Shown here in pieces: positions 55,443 to 64,000 of a stretch of 64,000 bases of DNA. The position numbers and the translations under genes were made by a program. The notes under the pieces were generated by a model. That model did not search any database. It was not told where the DNA came from and saw only the letters and a list, made by a program, of their open reading frames with translations. The stretch spans positions 124,001-188,000 of the forward strand of contig NZ_JACLZI010000061.1 of the NCBI RefSeq assembly GCF_014280935.1. The letters are read 5' to 3'. The stretch comes from Aquibacillus kalidii (lineage in GTDB: Bacteria; Bacillota; Bacilli; Bacillales; Amphibacillaceae). Within the stretch, counting starts at the first letter, position 1; each line of letters opens with the position of its first letter.

Positions 55443-55923
55443 ATGAACATTAAACGATGTCCATGTACTTCAAAATGTCATTAGTACGATAGTCAAGTTC
55501 GATGGGATTTACAGTACAGGTTGATAAAATCAATACCATAAATTAATCCACAGAATACACTTTTTATGTTCAGCAAAATGCTGTAGTTAATATAGACAAG
55601 GATTTAGAGGGAATACATAAGGTTCTAAAGCTTGTGTAAAAGTTCAGTAACTCTCCTTAACAGAACCCTTTTTAAATATTTATTTTGATGTTTACGGTGA
55701 TGGAATCATAGGTGTCAATGCTCCAATCTATAGTATTGATAATGTGATTTCCATATGTCTGTTTGGCGATTTAGAAAAAGATACAGAGGTTGGTTTTCGA
55801 TTATTAATTGATTACATGGATGAGCAAAATCTTAAACAAGTAACACCAATGTTTCCTGTTGTCTCAGGGGACGAATCTTTTTAATATGTATTTCTTAAGA
55901 CTGGGGTTAAGCCAATCCAGTAA
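55443..55923 (+). pseudogene. Decayed small-molecule-binding-like protein (DUF5085-like)
   Basis: Residual coding is visible. From about 55683 the frame reads FDVYGDGIIGVNAPIYSIDN, then GFRLLIDYMDEQNLKQVTP and SGDESF. It hits an in-frame TAA at 55881-55883 and continues YVFLKTGVKPIQ to a TAA at 55921. The 5' half (from an ATG at 55443 after GGGGATG) is broken by several stops. The style matches DUF5085/GyrI-like proteins that I recall near Bacillus type VII toxin genes. This is a dead gene within the secretion locus. Confidence 0.45.
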
Positions 55924-55968
55924 ACATAACCAAAGGGTAACCTAAGTTTAGGATTTCGCAGGGGAGCG

Positions 55969-58900
55969 ATGAAATTGATATTAACGTTATTTGATCAAGG
56001 TAAAGCACTAAATTTGGTTTTACCTGAAACAATTACTGGTAGATACATACTTACGACCGTTGATGATAAGGAGCAGTCTGTAGACTTGATGGCAATAGAA
56101 GCAGAGGACGGAGTTTGGTATTTAAAATCAAACAAAACTGCTTTTTTAAAAACGACAGACAACCAAATCTTAATTAATACAGCGATAAAGCCTTATCAAA
56201 CATACACAATATTTAGGGATAATCAATCAGCCCCTGCACTATTATATGTAGAGCCTTCAGGTACTCAGGACAGAAATGAGTACACTAAGCATTATGTTAC
56301 TTCCAATAGTATAAAAATAGGTCGTGCTAAGGATTCCCAGATTTGTTTTGCAAATAAACTAGTATCTAGTTCTCACTGTGTAATTGAATTCAATCAAAAT
56401 GCAGCTGTAATCAAAGATTTACATAGTGCAAATGGGACCTATGTTAATGGTGAGCGAATTGAGGAAAAGGAGTTAATCGTCGGCGACGTTATCTATCTAA
56501 TGGGTTTGAAAATTATTTATAATGGTAGACTTCTCTCTCTAAATAATCCAGATTTATCTGTTTTTTTAGATAAACATGCCTTTCAACCTTACCAACCTGA
56601 AGAACCGGTTATGGAAGATGAGGACGAGTTAGATGACTTTAATGTGGAAGAAGAAACAAAGGATTTATTTTATCGTTCCCCACGATTTAAGCGTGATATC
56701 GAAAATACTGAAATCAAGATTGATCCTCCTCCGCAACAAAATAACATGGAGGAGACTCCATTAATGTTGATGCTAGGTCCATCTATTACGATGGGGATGG
56801 CTTCTTTATTTACTGGTTTATTTACTTTACAAAATGTAATGCGAACTAATGGCGATATTATGTATGCTCTACCGACGCTGATGATGTCTTTAAGTATGTT
56901 ACTTGGGACAGTGTTATGGCCTATTCTTACGAAGAAGCATGAGAAGAAAAAGAAAAAAGAAAATGAAAAAATAAGACAAGAAAAATATAAAAAGTACTTA
57001 GAAGATATGAAAGTTGTCATTGAGGAGGAATGTAGGCACCAAAGTGAAATACTCCATGAAAATCATATTCCACTTAATGATTGTATTAACAGAATTCGCA
57101 TCCGTGATCGAAATTTATGGGAAAGAGTAATTGGACAGAATGATTTCTTGAAATTGAGACTCGGCATAGGCGATGTCCCTTTAAATGCGGAAATTAAGTT
57201 TCCGGAGAAGAAATTCTCATTAGATGACGACAATCTTCAAGATGAACTATATAAATTAGCTGATACACCAAAGACATTAAAGGATGTTCCAGTTACGCTT
57301 TCCTTAATTGAAGAGCCGATTACGGGAATTATTGGTAAACGGAAATTAGTTCAAGACATGGTTAAAGGGCTAATTTTTCAATTGACAGCCTTACATAGTT
57401 ACGACGAGTTAAAACTAGTATTTATTTATGATAAAGATGAACAAGATGTATGGCAATTTCTGAGATGGCTACCTCATGTATGGGATGAGGGAAAAGCAGT
57501 CCGTTTTGTTGCGTCCGATGCTAATGAAGTGAAGGAGTTATCAGCTTATCTGGAAAAAGAGATAAGCCGTAGATCTGAATTTGATGGAAACGAGTTAGGG
57601 GAACTAACCCAACATTATGTGGTCTTTTCTATGAACAAAGCACTGGCATCAAAGGCAGAAATGATCAATCTATTATTAAAAGAAAAGAAAAATATCGGTT
57701 TTAGTTTACTAACGTTATATGACGAGTTGAAGGATCTACCAAAAGAATCGACGATGGTTGTCGAATTAAACGACGAAACATCAAAAATTTATGACAAAGA
57801 CGATATCACAGGTCAATTTACTGCGTTTGATGTGGATGTGTACATGCCAGAGGATGCAACTGATTTAGCGGTTCAACTTGCGAACATCCAGCTATCTAGT
57901 TCTGTGGAAGAGTACACATTACCTGAGATGCTTACCTTTTTAGAAATGTTTGGTGTCGGTAAAATTGAACACTTAAATGCACTTACACGATGGAAAGAAA
58001 ATAATCCTACCTTGACGATCGAAACTCCAATTGGTGTCCGCACCTCTGGCGAATTGTTTAAACTGGACCTTCATGAGAAATACCATGGTCCTCATGGTTT
58101 AATTGCCGGTATGACAGGTTCAGGTAAGAGTGAATTTATTATGACGTTTATTTTGTCACTTGCCGTTAATTACCACCCAGACGAAGTTTCGTTTATTTTA
58201 ATAGATTATAAGGGTGGTGGGATGGCCAATGCATTCCATGAACTACCTCACCTGGCTGGAACGATTACTAACTTGGACGGTGCAGCAGTCAAGCGATCGC
58301 TAATCTCGATCCAAAGTGAACTAAAACGTCGCCAAGCAATTTTTAGTGAAACTAGTAGACGTATAAACGAGAGTAATATTGACATATACAAGTACCAGAA
58401 ACTTTATCGAGAAGGTGTAGTTACTGAACCGTTACAGCATTTGTTCATGATTTCAGATGAGTTTGCTGAGTTAAAAACACAGCAACCAGAATTCATGGAT
58501 CAATTAGTTTCTGCTGCGAGGATTGGTCGAAGCCTTGGTGTGCACCTTATTCTTGCTACACAAAAGCCTTCCGGTGTTGTTGATGATCAAATTTGGAGTA
58601 ACAGTAAATTTCGTATTAGTTTAAAAGTACAAGAGAAGGCTGACAGCATGGAGGTTATTAAACGACCTGATGCTGCTGAGCTCTCAACAACTGGACGCTT
58701 TTACTTGCAGGTCGGTTATAACGAAGTATTTGAACTTGGTCAGTCTGCCTGGGGTGGAGCACCATATTATCCAACTGACAAGGTGGAAAAGTCTAAGGAT
58801 GATAGTGTAGTTGTGATCGATAACTTGGGTCGCGTTATTAAAAATGCGCGATTAGAGAAGCACACAAAGGTAAAAAATCCACCAAAACAGCTTGATGAAG

Positions 58901-60585
58901 TAACCAAGTACTTAGCTAGTTTAGCTGCAAAAGAAAAGATTAAAGTGAAGCAACTATGGTTAGAGCCAATACCTGAGCATATTTATCTTGATAATTTACT
59001 TAATAAATACCCATCTCTTGAGGATAATGCAACTGTGCTTAACCCGATTATTGGTGAATATGATGATCCGGCTAATCAAAAGCAAGAGGTACTTCGGATG
59101 CCTATCACAGAGGATGGAAATTCGATTATCTACGGTGTGGCAGGCTCTGGGAAAACAACTTTCATTTCAACATTGGTTTACTCACTAATGGAGGCTCATA
59201 CACCAGATGAAGTGAATCTCTATTTACTTGATTTTGGTTCAGAAACGATGACGTGGTTTAAACAAGCGCCACACATTGGGGATGTCATGCTATCTAATGA
59301 TAGTGAAAAAATCGCGAACTTATTTAAGATGTTGGGCAGTGAAATTGAAAAGAGGAAGAAGCTATTCTCGAATTATGGGGGGGACTTCTTAACCTATAAC
59401 AGGCAAGCAGCTGATAGCCTTCCATCTGTTGTTGTGATCATACATAATTATGCTGTCTTCTCTGAGATTTTTGAAGAATATGAAGAAACCGTATCATTTT
59501 TAACGAGAGAGGGAACCAAATATGGAATCTACTTTATCGTTACTGCATCTAATACGGGAGCAATTCGTTTTAGATTACTACAAAACTTTAAGCAAATGTA
59601 TTTATTGCAGTTGAATGACCCTTCTGACTACTCAGGTGTAATAGGGAATGTAGATGGTGTTTATCCTTCGAAATTTAAAGGGAGAGGGATATTCAAAACG
59701 GATGAGGTTTATGAGTTTCAAGTAGCAAAGATTTCTGAACAAGTGGAAGATAATTATCAGTTCATTACAGAGTATTGTTTAAATTATCAAAACAGGTGGG
59801 GGAAGTCGGGAGCTAAAAAGATCCCTACTCTTCCAGCGCATGTAGATGTTGAATATTTGTTAGATGAAATTCGAAATAAGCAATCCATGAGGCTACCAAT
59901 TGGCGTAGAGAAACAATCGCTTGAGATCTGTAACTTTAACTTTGAAAGTTACATTAACCTAGTACTTGCGAGTAGTGGAAGTGACTGTAGTCCGTTTATG
60001 GAGGGCTTTGCCAATTTACTTTCTATTGGAACAGAGCGTGAAGTTATTGTACTTGATCCTAGTGAGAACTTTGATTCTACGTTGCACAGTAGTTATCAAT
60101 ATGTTTCAGGACCTACGCAACTTGAGAACAAAGCTATTCAGTTATTTGATACGCTTGTACACCGAAATAACACGCTAAAGGATGCTATAGAAAATGGTTT
60201 AGAGAAACCAGTCTTTGATGACATAGTTTGTTTAATTGATTCATTCTCAGAGCTCCAAAACTATTTATCTGATGACAGCCTGGACAAATTGAAGGTGTTC
60301 CTGGATAAAGGTGAAGGCCTTCAAGTAACGATTATTATATCAGATAGTCCTGATAAGCTTAATACGTTTTCTTTTGATGAATGGTATAAAAAACATGTGT
60401 CACTAAGTGATTTAATATGGATTGGTAATGGAATTACTGATCAATTTGCATTGAAGTTAAAAATGTCAACGGAACTGTATAAGGAAATACCAGAAGAATT
60501 TGGCTATGTAGTAACAAAAGGTAATCCAAGACTTGTTAAATTACTAACTACTACCGCTACTGAGGAGGAGCTAGTGTATGGATAA
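55969..60585 (+). CDS. essC: Type VII secretion FtsK/SpoIIIE-family ATPase EssC (YukBA)
   Basis: This is the motor of the Gram-positive type VII (Esx/Yuk) system, 1538 residues in one chain. The N-terminal part has a beta-rich region and an FHA domain (about 100-185; IKIGRAKDSQICF, LHSANGTYVNGERI). Two membrane helices follow (about 263-285 and 298-325) and then a basic coiled coil. The first FtsK ATPase domain has Walker A GMTGSGKS (714) and ILIDYKGGGMA; the second has GVAGSGKTT (1056). A third, C-terminal ATPase-like domain is degenerate (VLASSGSDCS near 1333). GGGGAG precedes the ATG. It overlaps esaB by eight bases. The partner genes essA, essB and esaA are not in the window. Confidence 0.95.
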   Translation: MKLILTLFDQGKALNLVLPETITGRYILTTVDDKEQSVDLMAIEAEDGVWYLKSNKTAFLKTTDNQILINTAIKPYQTYTIFRDNQSAPALLYVEPSGTQDRNEYTKHYVTSNSIKIGRAKDSQICFANKLVSSSHCVIEFNQNAAVIKDLHSANGTYVNGERIEEKELIVGDVIYLMGLKIIYNGRLLSLNNPDLSVFLDKHAFQPYQPEEPVMEDEDELDDFNVEEETKDLFYRSPRFKRDIENTEIKIDPPPQQNNMEETPLMLMLGPSITMGMASLFTGLFTLQNVMRTNGDIMYALPTLMMSLSMLLGTVLWPILTKKHEKKKKKENEKIRQEKYKKYLEDMKVVIEEECRHQSEILHENHIPLNDCINRIRIRDRNLWERVIGQNDFLKLRLGIGDVPLNAEIKFPEKKFSLDDDNLQDELYKLADTPKTLKDVPVTLSLIEEPITGIIGKRKLVQDMVKGLIFQLTALHSYDELKLVFIYDKDEQDVWQFLRWLPHVWDEGKAVRFVASDANEVKELSAYLEKEISRRSEFDGNELGELTQHYVVFSMNKALASKAEMINLLLKEKKNIGFSLLTLYDELKDLPKESTMVVELNDETSKIYDKDDITGQFTAFDVDVYMPEDATDLAVQLANIQLSSSVEEYTLPEMLTFLEMFGVGKIEHLNALTRWKENNPTLTIETPIGVRTSGELFKLDLHEKYHGPHGLIAGMTGSGKSEFIMTFILSLAVNYHPDEVSFILIDYKGGGMANAFHELPHLAGTITNLDGAAVKRSLISIQSELKRRQAIFSETSRRINESNIDIYKYQKLYREGVVTEPLQHLFMISDEFAELKTQQPEFMDQLVSAARIGRSLGVHLILATQKPSGVVDDQIWSNSKFRISLKVQEKADSMEVIKRPDAAELSTTGRFYLQVGYNEVFELGQSAWGGAPYYPTDKVEKSKDDSVVVIDNLGRVIKNARLEKHTKVKNPPKQLDEVTKYLASLAAKEKIKVKQLWLEPIPEHIYLDNLLNKYPSLEDNATVLNPIIGEYDDPANQKQEVLRMPITEDGNSIIYGVAGSGKTTFISTLVYSLMEAHTPDEVNLYLLDFGSETMTWFKQAPHIGDVMLSNDSEKIANLFKMLGSEIEKRKKLFSNYGGDFLTYNRQAADSLPSVVVIIHNYAVFSEIFEEYEETVSFLTREGTKYGIYFIVTASNTGAIRFRLLQNFKQMYLLQLNDPSDYSGVIGNVDGVYPSKFKGRGIFKTDEVYEFQVAKISEQVEDNYQFITEYCLNYQNRWGKSGAKKIPTLPAHVDVEYLLDEIRNKQSMRLPIGVEKQSLEICNFNFESYINLVLASSGSDCSPFMEGFANLLSIGTEREVIVLDPSENFDSTLHSSYQYVSGPTQLENKAIQLFDTLVHRNNTLKDAIENGLEKPVFDDIVCLIDSFSELQNYLSDDSLDKLKVFLDKGEGLQVTIIISDSPDKLNTFSFDEWYKKHVSLSDLIWIGNGITDQFALKLKMSTELYKEIPEEFGYVVTKGNPRLVKLLTTTATEEELVYG

Positions 60586-60829
60586 GGTCTTAGTAGAAAT
60601 ATATGTTCCTGCATCCAGTCAAACCTTTGATGTGTTTGTCCCTATAGAAAGTAAGATACATGAAGTGGTGCACCTTGTATCCAATACAATGACAGAACTT
60701 TCTCAAGGGTATTATCGAAGTACGAAAGATACAGTGTTGTGTGAAAGGGATACAGGAATCATTTTAGACATCAATGCTACGGCGGAGGAAATAGGATTAA
60801 TAAACGGTTCAAAGTTGATGTTGGTTTAA
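60578..60829 (+). CDS. esaB: EsaB/YukD ubiquitin-like protein
   Basis: This is an 83-residue beta-grasp (ubiquitin-like) protein of the YukD/EsaB family (VEIYVPASSQTFDVFVPIES, ending LINGSKLMLV). It is a soluble component or regulator of type VII secretion. Its ATG lies inside the 3' end of essC with GGAGGAG upstream, so the two are translationally coupled. The order EssC then EsaB differs from B. subtilis yukEDCBA, where yukD precedes yukC and yukBA. Confidence 0.9.
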   Translation: MDKVLVEIYVPASSQTFDVFVPIESKIHEVVHLVSNTMTELSQGYYRSTKDTVLCERDTGIILDINATAEEIGLINGSKLMLV

Positions 60830-60927
60830 ATGAAAATACTATTGTGGATTACGAGGAGATTCTGTACAATCAAGCACCTTTAATTTTGTTTGTCATGAAC
60901 ATGTACTAACTAATTGTTACTTGCTCA

Positions 60928-60958
60928 CCCATTGGCATCGTATTGTAATGCCAATGGG
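60928..60958 (+). other. Perfect 11-bp hairpin between esaB and the lipoprotein array
   Basis: CCCATTGGCAT and ATGCCAATGGG flank a nine-base loop. No T-run follows. It may partly terminate or protect the essC-esaB transcript. The rest of 60830-61004 holds no clear gene. Confidence 0.5.
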
Positions 60959-61004
60959 GAATATGATCATCATCTTTTAAACATCATGAGGGTGAGGTGT
61001 GAGG

Positions 61005-61757
61005 TTGAAAAAGAGAACAATATTCATTTTGATTTTACTAATGTTATTAATGGGCGTGACGGGCTGTATGAGTGAAGCTTCATCGCAAGAGGCCATTTTA
61101 ACCTATTTAGAAGAAAAATATGATGAAAAGTTTGAGGTGGAAGCTTTTGATGAGGGTAATGAGGCTTTAAAGCAAATGTATGGAGGTGACGAATTAATTG
61201 CTCATCCTGTGGGAAAACCGGAGCATGTGTTTCTGGCTGGTGAGTACCGAGAGCGAGATGGGGAGTATTATGATAATTATGTTTTGTCGATATGGCAAGA
61301 TGAATTAACAAGACATTATGATGAAAAAATTAGTGAAATTCTCGTTGGGATGGATTATGAGTATAGAGTTTTATTGTATGTATTAGGAGAAAATTATGAT
61401 AAGACAATGAAAAGTATGTCAGCATTTGACTATTTTGAAACTGAGAATAATGAGGGTTCACTAACATTTAGTGTAGCGATTAAGACGTCAGATTCACCTG
61501 ATATTAAAGAATATAAAAAGGCAATTTATGAATTGTTGCAATTAGCAAATGCTATAAATGTTAAAACAACGGGTGTGTCAATTGGTTTTGTACATAATTC
61601 AGCTGATGTCAAAGATTATATTAGAACCTCGGCGATAAATAATACTCCATGGTCAAACATGGTAGGGGAAGTATATGGAACTGTAACTTTGGATAATAGA
61701 TTGGATATTAATAGTCCAGATAAAGTAGAAGAATATTATGAAAAGTTAGCGGAATGA
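61005..61757 (+). CDS. Lipoprotein paralogue 1, candidate immunity protein
   Basis: This is a protein of 250 residues with lipobox GVTGC (Cys21), so it is anchored on the outer face of the membrane. The first 85 residues (SSQEAILTYLEEKYDEKFEV, KPEHVFLAGE) are nearly identical in three tandem paralogues, the middle (about 105-190) diverges, and the C-terminal block (VSIGFV, VKDYIRTSAINN, PWSNMVG) is conserved. TTG is chosen because it is the only start conserved in all three copies; GAGGTG precedes it. I know no family. Tandem lipoproteins beside a type VII locus recall lipoprotein immunity proteins to secreted lipase toxins (such as TilA in staphylococci); that is inference. Confidence 0.75.
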   Translation: MKKRTIFILILLMLLMGVTGCMSEASSQEAILTYLEEKYDEKFEVEAFDEGNEALKQMYGGDELIAHPVGKPEHVFLAGEYRERDGEYYDNYVLSIWQDELTRHYDEKISEILVGMDYEYRVLLYVLGENYDKTMKSMSAFDYFETENNEGSLTFSVAIKTSDSPDIKEYKKAIYELLQLANAINVKTTGVSIGFVHNSADVKDYIRTSAINNTPWSNMVGEVYGTVTLDNRLDINSPDKVEEYYEKLAE

Positions 61758-61820
61758 TCGACACTAAACAATTTAAATGATGAGGAAAAAAATATACTAC
61801 TTCAATTATTTTATTTTTAA
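61754..61820 (+). pseudogene. Broken effector-like start, copy 1
   Basis: ATG 61754 overlaps the lipoprotein stop. One base shift brings the frame TLNNLNDEEKNILLQLFYF, which then stops. It is homologous to the frames after lipoproteins 2 and 3 (LNDEEKNTLLQL). It is too short to be functional. Confidence 0.6.
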
Positions 61821-61891
61821 TTTTCCGCCAAAGAATAGAATTAAAAATTTGACTATGCATGGGAGGATATTTTGTGATAGTTGTTTGTTAC

Positions 61892-61919
61892 TTACTTAAT
61901 GCCTATCACTCAATCATGA
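61892..61919 (+). repeat. Module-boundary repeat, copy 1
   Basis: TTACTTAATGCCTATCAC followed by TCAATCATGA. The same 28 bp recur with one mismatch at 62933, and related sequence continues to the next lipoprotein start. It marks the unit of tandem duplication. Confidence 0.8.
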
Positions 61920-61979
61920 GTACAAATAAATATTAAGATCGACCAGTTGGAAAATATAACAAGGTAGGGAGGTGTGAGG

Positions 61980-62723
61980 TTGAAGAGAGGAACAATATTC
62001 ATAGTGATAGTACTAATGTTATTAATAGGAATGACGGGCTGTATGAGTGAATCGTCATCGCAAGAGGCTATTTTAACCTATCTAGAAGAAAAATATGATG
62101 AAAAGTTTGAGGTGGAAGCTTTTAAAGAAGGTAGCGACACATTTAAACAAATGTATGGAGCGGATAAAATAATTGTACATCCGGAAGGTAAACCAGAGCA
62201 TGTGTTTTTAGCTGGTGAAGACCGTGACCATGAGGGTGAGTACTATGATAATTACGTTTTATCTATATGGTCAGATGAATTGACGAGGCATTATGAGAAA
62301 GAGATCAATAATATATTATTAGAAAGGAATTATGAGGTTAGATTAAACATTCTTGATGAAAAAAGTGACAGTTCGGATATGGATAAATCTATTTTTGATT
62401 ATTTGAAAGATAATAAAGATGTCTGGTTAATTTTGAATGTTGCAATTAAAACCTCGGAGGGTCCAAATATTAATCAATATAACAAACAGATCTTAAATTT
62501 ATTAAAGTTAATAGAGGGTACAGGTGTTAAGGATGTCACTGTATCAGTTGGCTTTGTTAATGAGTCTACAAAAATAGTGGATTATATTAGAACATCTGCT
62601 GTAAATAATATTCAATGGTCTAATCTGGTTGGTGATGTATATGGGGCTGTTACTGTAGATACGCTGCATAATATTCATAAACCAGAGCACGTAAACCAGT
62701 ACTATGAAGGGTTTGAGGAGTGA
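61980..62723 (+). CDS. Lipoprotein paralogue 2, candidate immunity protein
   Basis: This protein of 247 residues has the same build as paralogue 1: lipobox GMTGC (Cys21), near-identical N-terminal third, diverged middle (DEKSDSSDMDKSIFDYLKDN) and conserved tail (VKDVTVSVGFVNES, VDYIRTSAVNN, QWSNLVGDVYG). TTG 61980 follows GGGAGGTG; a GTG six bases earlier is possible. It is 975 bp from the first copy, start to start. Confidence 0.75.
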   Translation: MKRGTIFIVIVLMLLIGMTGCMSESSSQEAILTYLEEKYDEKFEVEAFKEGSDTFKQMYGADKIIVHPEGKPEHVFLAGEDRDHEGEYYDNYVLSIWSDELTRHYEKEINNILLERNYEVRLNILDEKSDSSDMDKSIFDYLKDNKDVWLILNVAIKTSEGPNINQYNKQILNLLKLIEGTGVKDVTVSVGFVNESTKIVDYIRTSAVNNIQWSNLVGDVYGAVTVDTLHNIHKPEHVNQYYEGFEE

Positions 62724-62728
62724 TAAAA

Positions 62729-62904
62729 ATGTCACTTAATAACTTAAATGATGAAGAAATAATATATTGTTGCAGTTATTGTATTTTGATTTAACGAAGA
62801 ACGTAAAAGGTGCAAGTTTGAAGGACATTGGTCAAGCTATGAGAGATTCTGAAAATAGCTGTGAAATTCGCTGTGAAATTCGCAGGAAGGCTCTATCCGA
62901 ATAA
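62729..62904 (+). pseudogene. Broken effector-like start, copy 2 (frameshifted)
   Basis: ATG 62729 starts MSLNNLNDEE. A frameshift then restores ILLQLLYFDLTKNVKGASLK, DIGQAMRDSENS and a short tail before TAA. It is the same family as the frames at 61754 and 63789. I read it as the N-terminus of a longer lost protein. Confidence 0.6.
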
Positions 62905-62932
62905 GGTGGAAATCAGAATCAGGATTTGTTTA

Positions 62933-62960
62933 TTACTTAATGCCTATCACCCAATCATGA
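62933..62960 (+). repeat. Module-boundary repeat, copy 2
   Basis: The 28-bp sequence seen at 61892 recurs here with one mismatch (CACCCAATC against CACTCAATC), upstream of the third lipoprotein. Confidence 0.8.
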
Positions 62961-63032
62961 ATGTTGATAAGTATTAAGAAACGAATAAATATTGATCGAT
63001 CAATTGGAAAAGTGGATCAAGGAGGGGGGAGG

Positions 63033-63785
63033 TTGAAAAAGAGAACAATATTCATTTTGATTTTACTAATATTATTAATGGGCGTGACGGGCTGTATGAG
63101 TGAAGTGTCATCGCAAGAAGCTATTTTAACCTATCTAGAAGAAAAATATGATGAAAAGTTTGAGGTGGAAGCTTTTAAAGAAGGGAGCGACGCATTTAAA
63201 CAAATGTATGGGGCAGATAAAGTCATTGTCCATCCGGAAGGTAAACCAGAGCATGTGTTTTTAGCTGGTGAATATAGAGAACATGATGGTAAATATTATG
63301 ATAATTATATTTTATCTATATGGTCGGATGAACTTACTAAGCATTTTGAAAAAGAAATAAGTGAAATTTTAACGGGGGTAGATTATGAATATAGGATCTT
63401 GTTATATGTTGTAGGAGAAAAATACGATAAGACAATGATTGAAATGTCAGTCTTTGACTATCTTGCCAATGTAAATCATGATGCTGATATTATATTAAAC
63501 TTAGCTGTTAAAGAAAATCAACGACCAAATATAGATGAGTATTCCAATGAAATATACGATTTATATAAATTAATAAATAGCACAAATACTGAATCAAATA
63601 GTGTTTCCATTGGATTCGTCGATAAATCAACAGATGTTAAAGATTATATTAGAACGTCAGCAGTAAACAATGTACCTTGGTCAAACATGATTGGAAAAAT
63701 GTATGGAACGCTTGCAGTTCATAAACAATTTGAAATATCTGACTCAAGTCAAATTGCAGAGTACTATCAACCTATGAGGAAATAA
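63033..63785 (+). CDS. Lipoprotein paralogue 3, candidate immunity protein
   Basis: This protein of 250 residues has lipobox GVTGC (Cys21). Its N-terminal third is nearly identical to copies 1 and 2, and the middle mixes features of copy 1 (VDYEYRILLYVVGEKYDKTM) with unique sequence. TTG 63033 follows AAGGAGGGGGGAGG. A longer frame from 62961 reads through the duplicated spacer and is rejected. It is 1053 bp from copy 2, start to start. Confidence 0.75.
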   Translation: MKKRTIFILILLILLMGVTGCMSEVSSQEAILTYLEEKYDEKFEVEAFKEGSDAFKQMYGADKVIVHPEGKPEHVFLAGEYREHDGKYYDNYILSIWSDELTKHFEKEISEILTGVDYEYRILLYVVGEKYDKTMIEMSVFDYLANVNHDADIILNLAVKENQRPNIDEYSNEIYDLYKLINSTNTESNSVSIGFVDKSTDVKDYIRTSAVNNVPWSNMIGKMYGTLAVHKQFEISDSSQIAEYYQPMRK

Positions 63786-63788
63786 ACA

Positions 63789-64000
63789 ATGGCAACTAAT
63801 AATTTGAATGATGAAGAAAAAAATACCTTATTACAATTATCCCATTTTGAATTGCCAATTGCAGAGAACCAAGAGCTAAGCTTAAGAGAGATATGGAAAA
63901 AAGCAATCAGGTATTCTGATGAAAACGGAGGCGAATATCGCAGTTATCCGAATTCTCCAACGAACCAGAAAATATGAAAACTCAAATCTAGCAGACGTGA
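63789..64000 (+). pseudogene. Effector-like start, copy 3 (frameshifted, runs off the window)
   Basis: ATG 63789 encodes NNLNDEEKNTLLQLSHFELP, then LSLREIWKKAIRYSDENGG and stops at 63975-63977 after a likely frameshift near 63930. The +1 frame continues NIAVIRILQRTRKYENSNLA to the window edge. This suggests the beginning of a much longer protein. The link to type VII lipase-like toxins (DUF6792 type) is a guess from context and needs the downstream sequence. Confidence 0.5.

Overview
This window is chromosomal DNA of a low-GC, endospore-forming-type Bacillota, most likely family Bacillaceae (Oceanobacillus/Virgibacillus-like relatives are a guess). Evidence: AGGAGG-type ribosome binding sites with frequent TTG/GTG starts, a B. 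subtilis-like nasBC nitrate assimilation set with a TnrA-type box, two S-box (SAM-I) riboswitches, a DUF1540 protein, a KinB/KinE-like orphan kinase, LytST, gltAB, gtaB and a YukB/EssC type VII secretion ATPase. No rRNA, tRNA, CRISPR array or phage was seen.

Layout. 1-6000: cysQ, a chemoreceptor plus an orphan sugar-binding lipoprotein (minus strand), and an orphan sporulation-type histidine kinase. 6060-12230: TnrA box, nasB, nasC and a NarK/NasA-type transporter, for nitrate uptake and reduction to nitrite. 12500-14560: a REP-associated tyrosine transposase (RAYT), then a minus-strand HTH-TPR regulator translationally coupled to a 60-residue exported pro-peptide, which looks like a quorum-sensing (RRNPP) pair. 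14715-19890: an ECF transporter (S component, double ATPase, EcfT) with a PHP phosphoesterase, and a divergent RpiR/SIS regulator. 19990-21000: small genes and a 236-bp non-coding island with 13-bp terminal inverted repeats. 21019-29643: SAM-riboswitch-led sulfate assimilation (cysH, cysJ, cysI, sat, an SLC13-type permease, cysC). 29711-34930: a SET-domain protein, a CstA-type carrier with a LytS/LytR (BtsSR-like) pair, and a small membrane protein. 35168-38956: a giant wall-anchored rhamnogalacturonan lyase with a cre-like site. 39460-47884: aldo/keto reductase, gltAB and a GAF-STAS protein. 47971-51506: a small membrane protein and a second SAM-riboswitch-controlled ABC importer (SsuBCA-like). 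51750-54082: hemY/cgoX and gtaB. 54306-64000: a rearranged, partly decayed type VII secretion locus (WXG-like helper, decayed genes, EssC, EsaB/YukD), then three tandem paralogous lipoproteins, each followed by a broken copy of the same small reading frame.

The strongest thread through the whole window is a dispersed repeat, core GGTGCCTGTCACCACCCG followed by about TTTTGTCGAA. There are 12 clear copies plus a partial copy at base 1, all in the same orientation whatever the direction of the neighbouring genes. Copies supply the last codons of two genes, act as or resemble terminators, and occur as a doublet next to the RAYT gene. Sulfur metabolism (cysQ, cysHJI, sat, cysC, two S-boxes, sulfonate-type importer) and nitrogen metabolism (nas, gltAB) dominate the recognisable gene content. 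The most likely undescribed systems are the HTH-TPR/pro-peptide pair, the ECF-PHP-RpiR cluster, and the lipoprotein/broken-effector array downstream of EssC.
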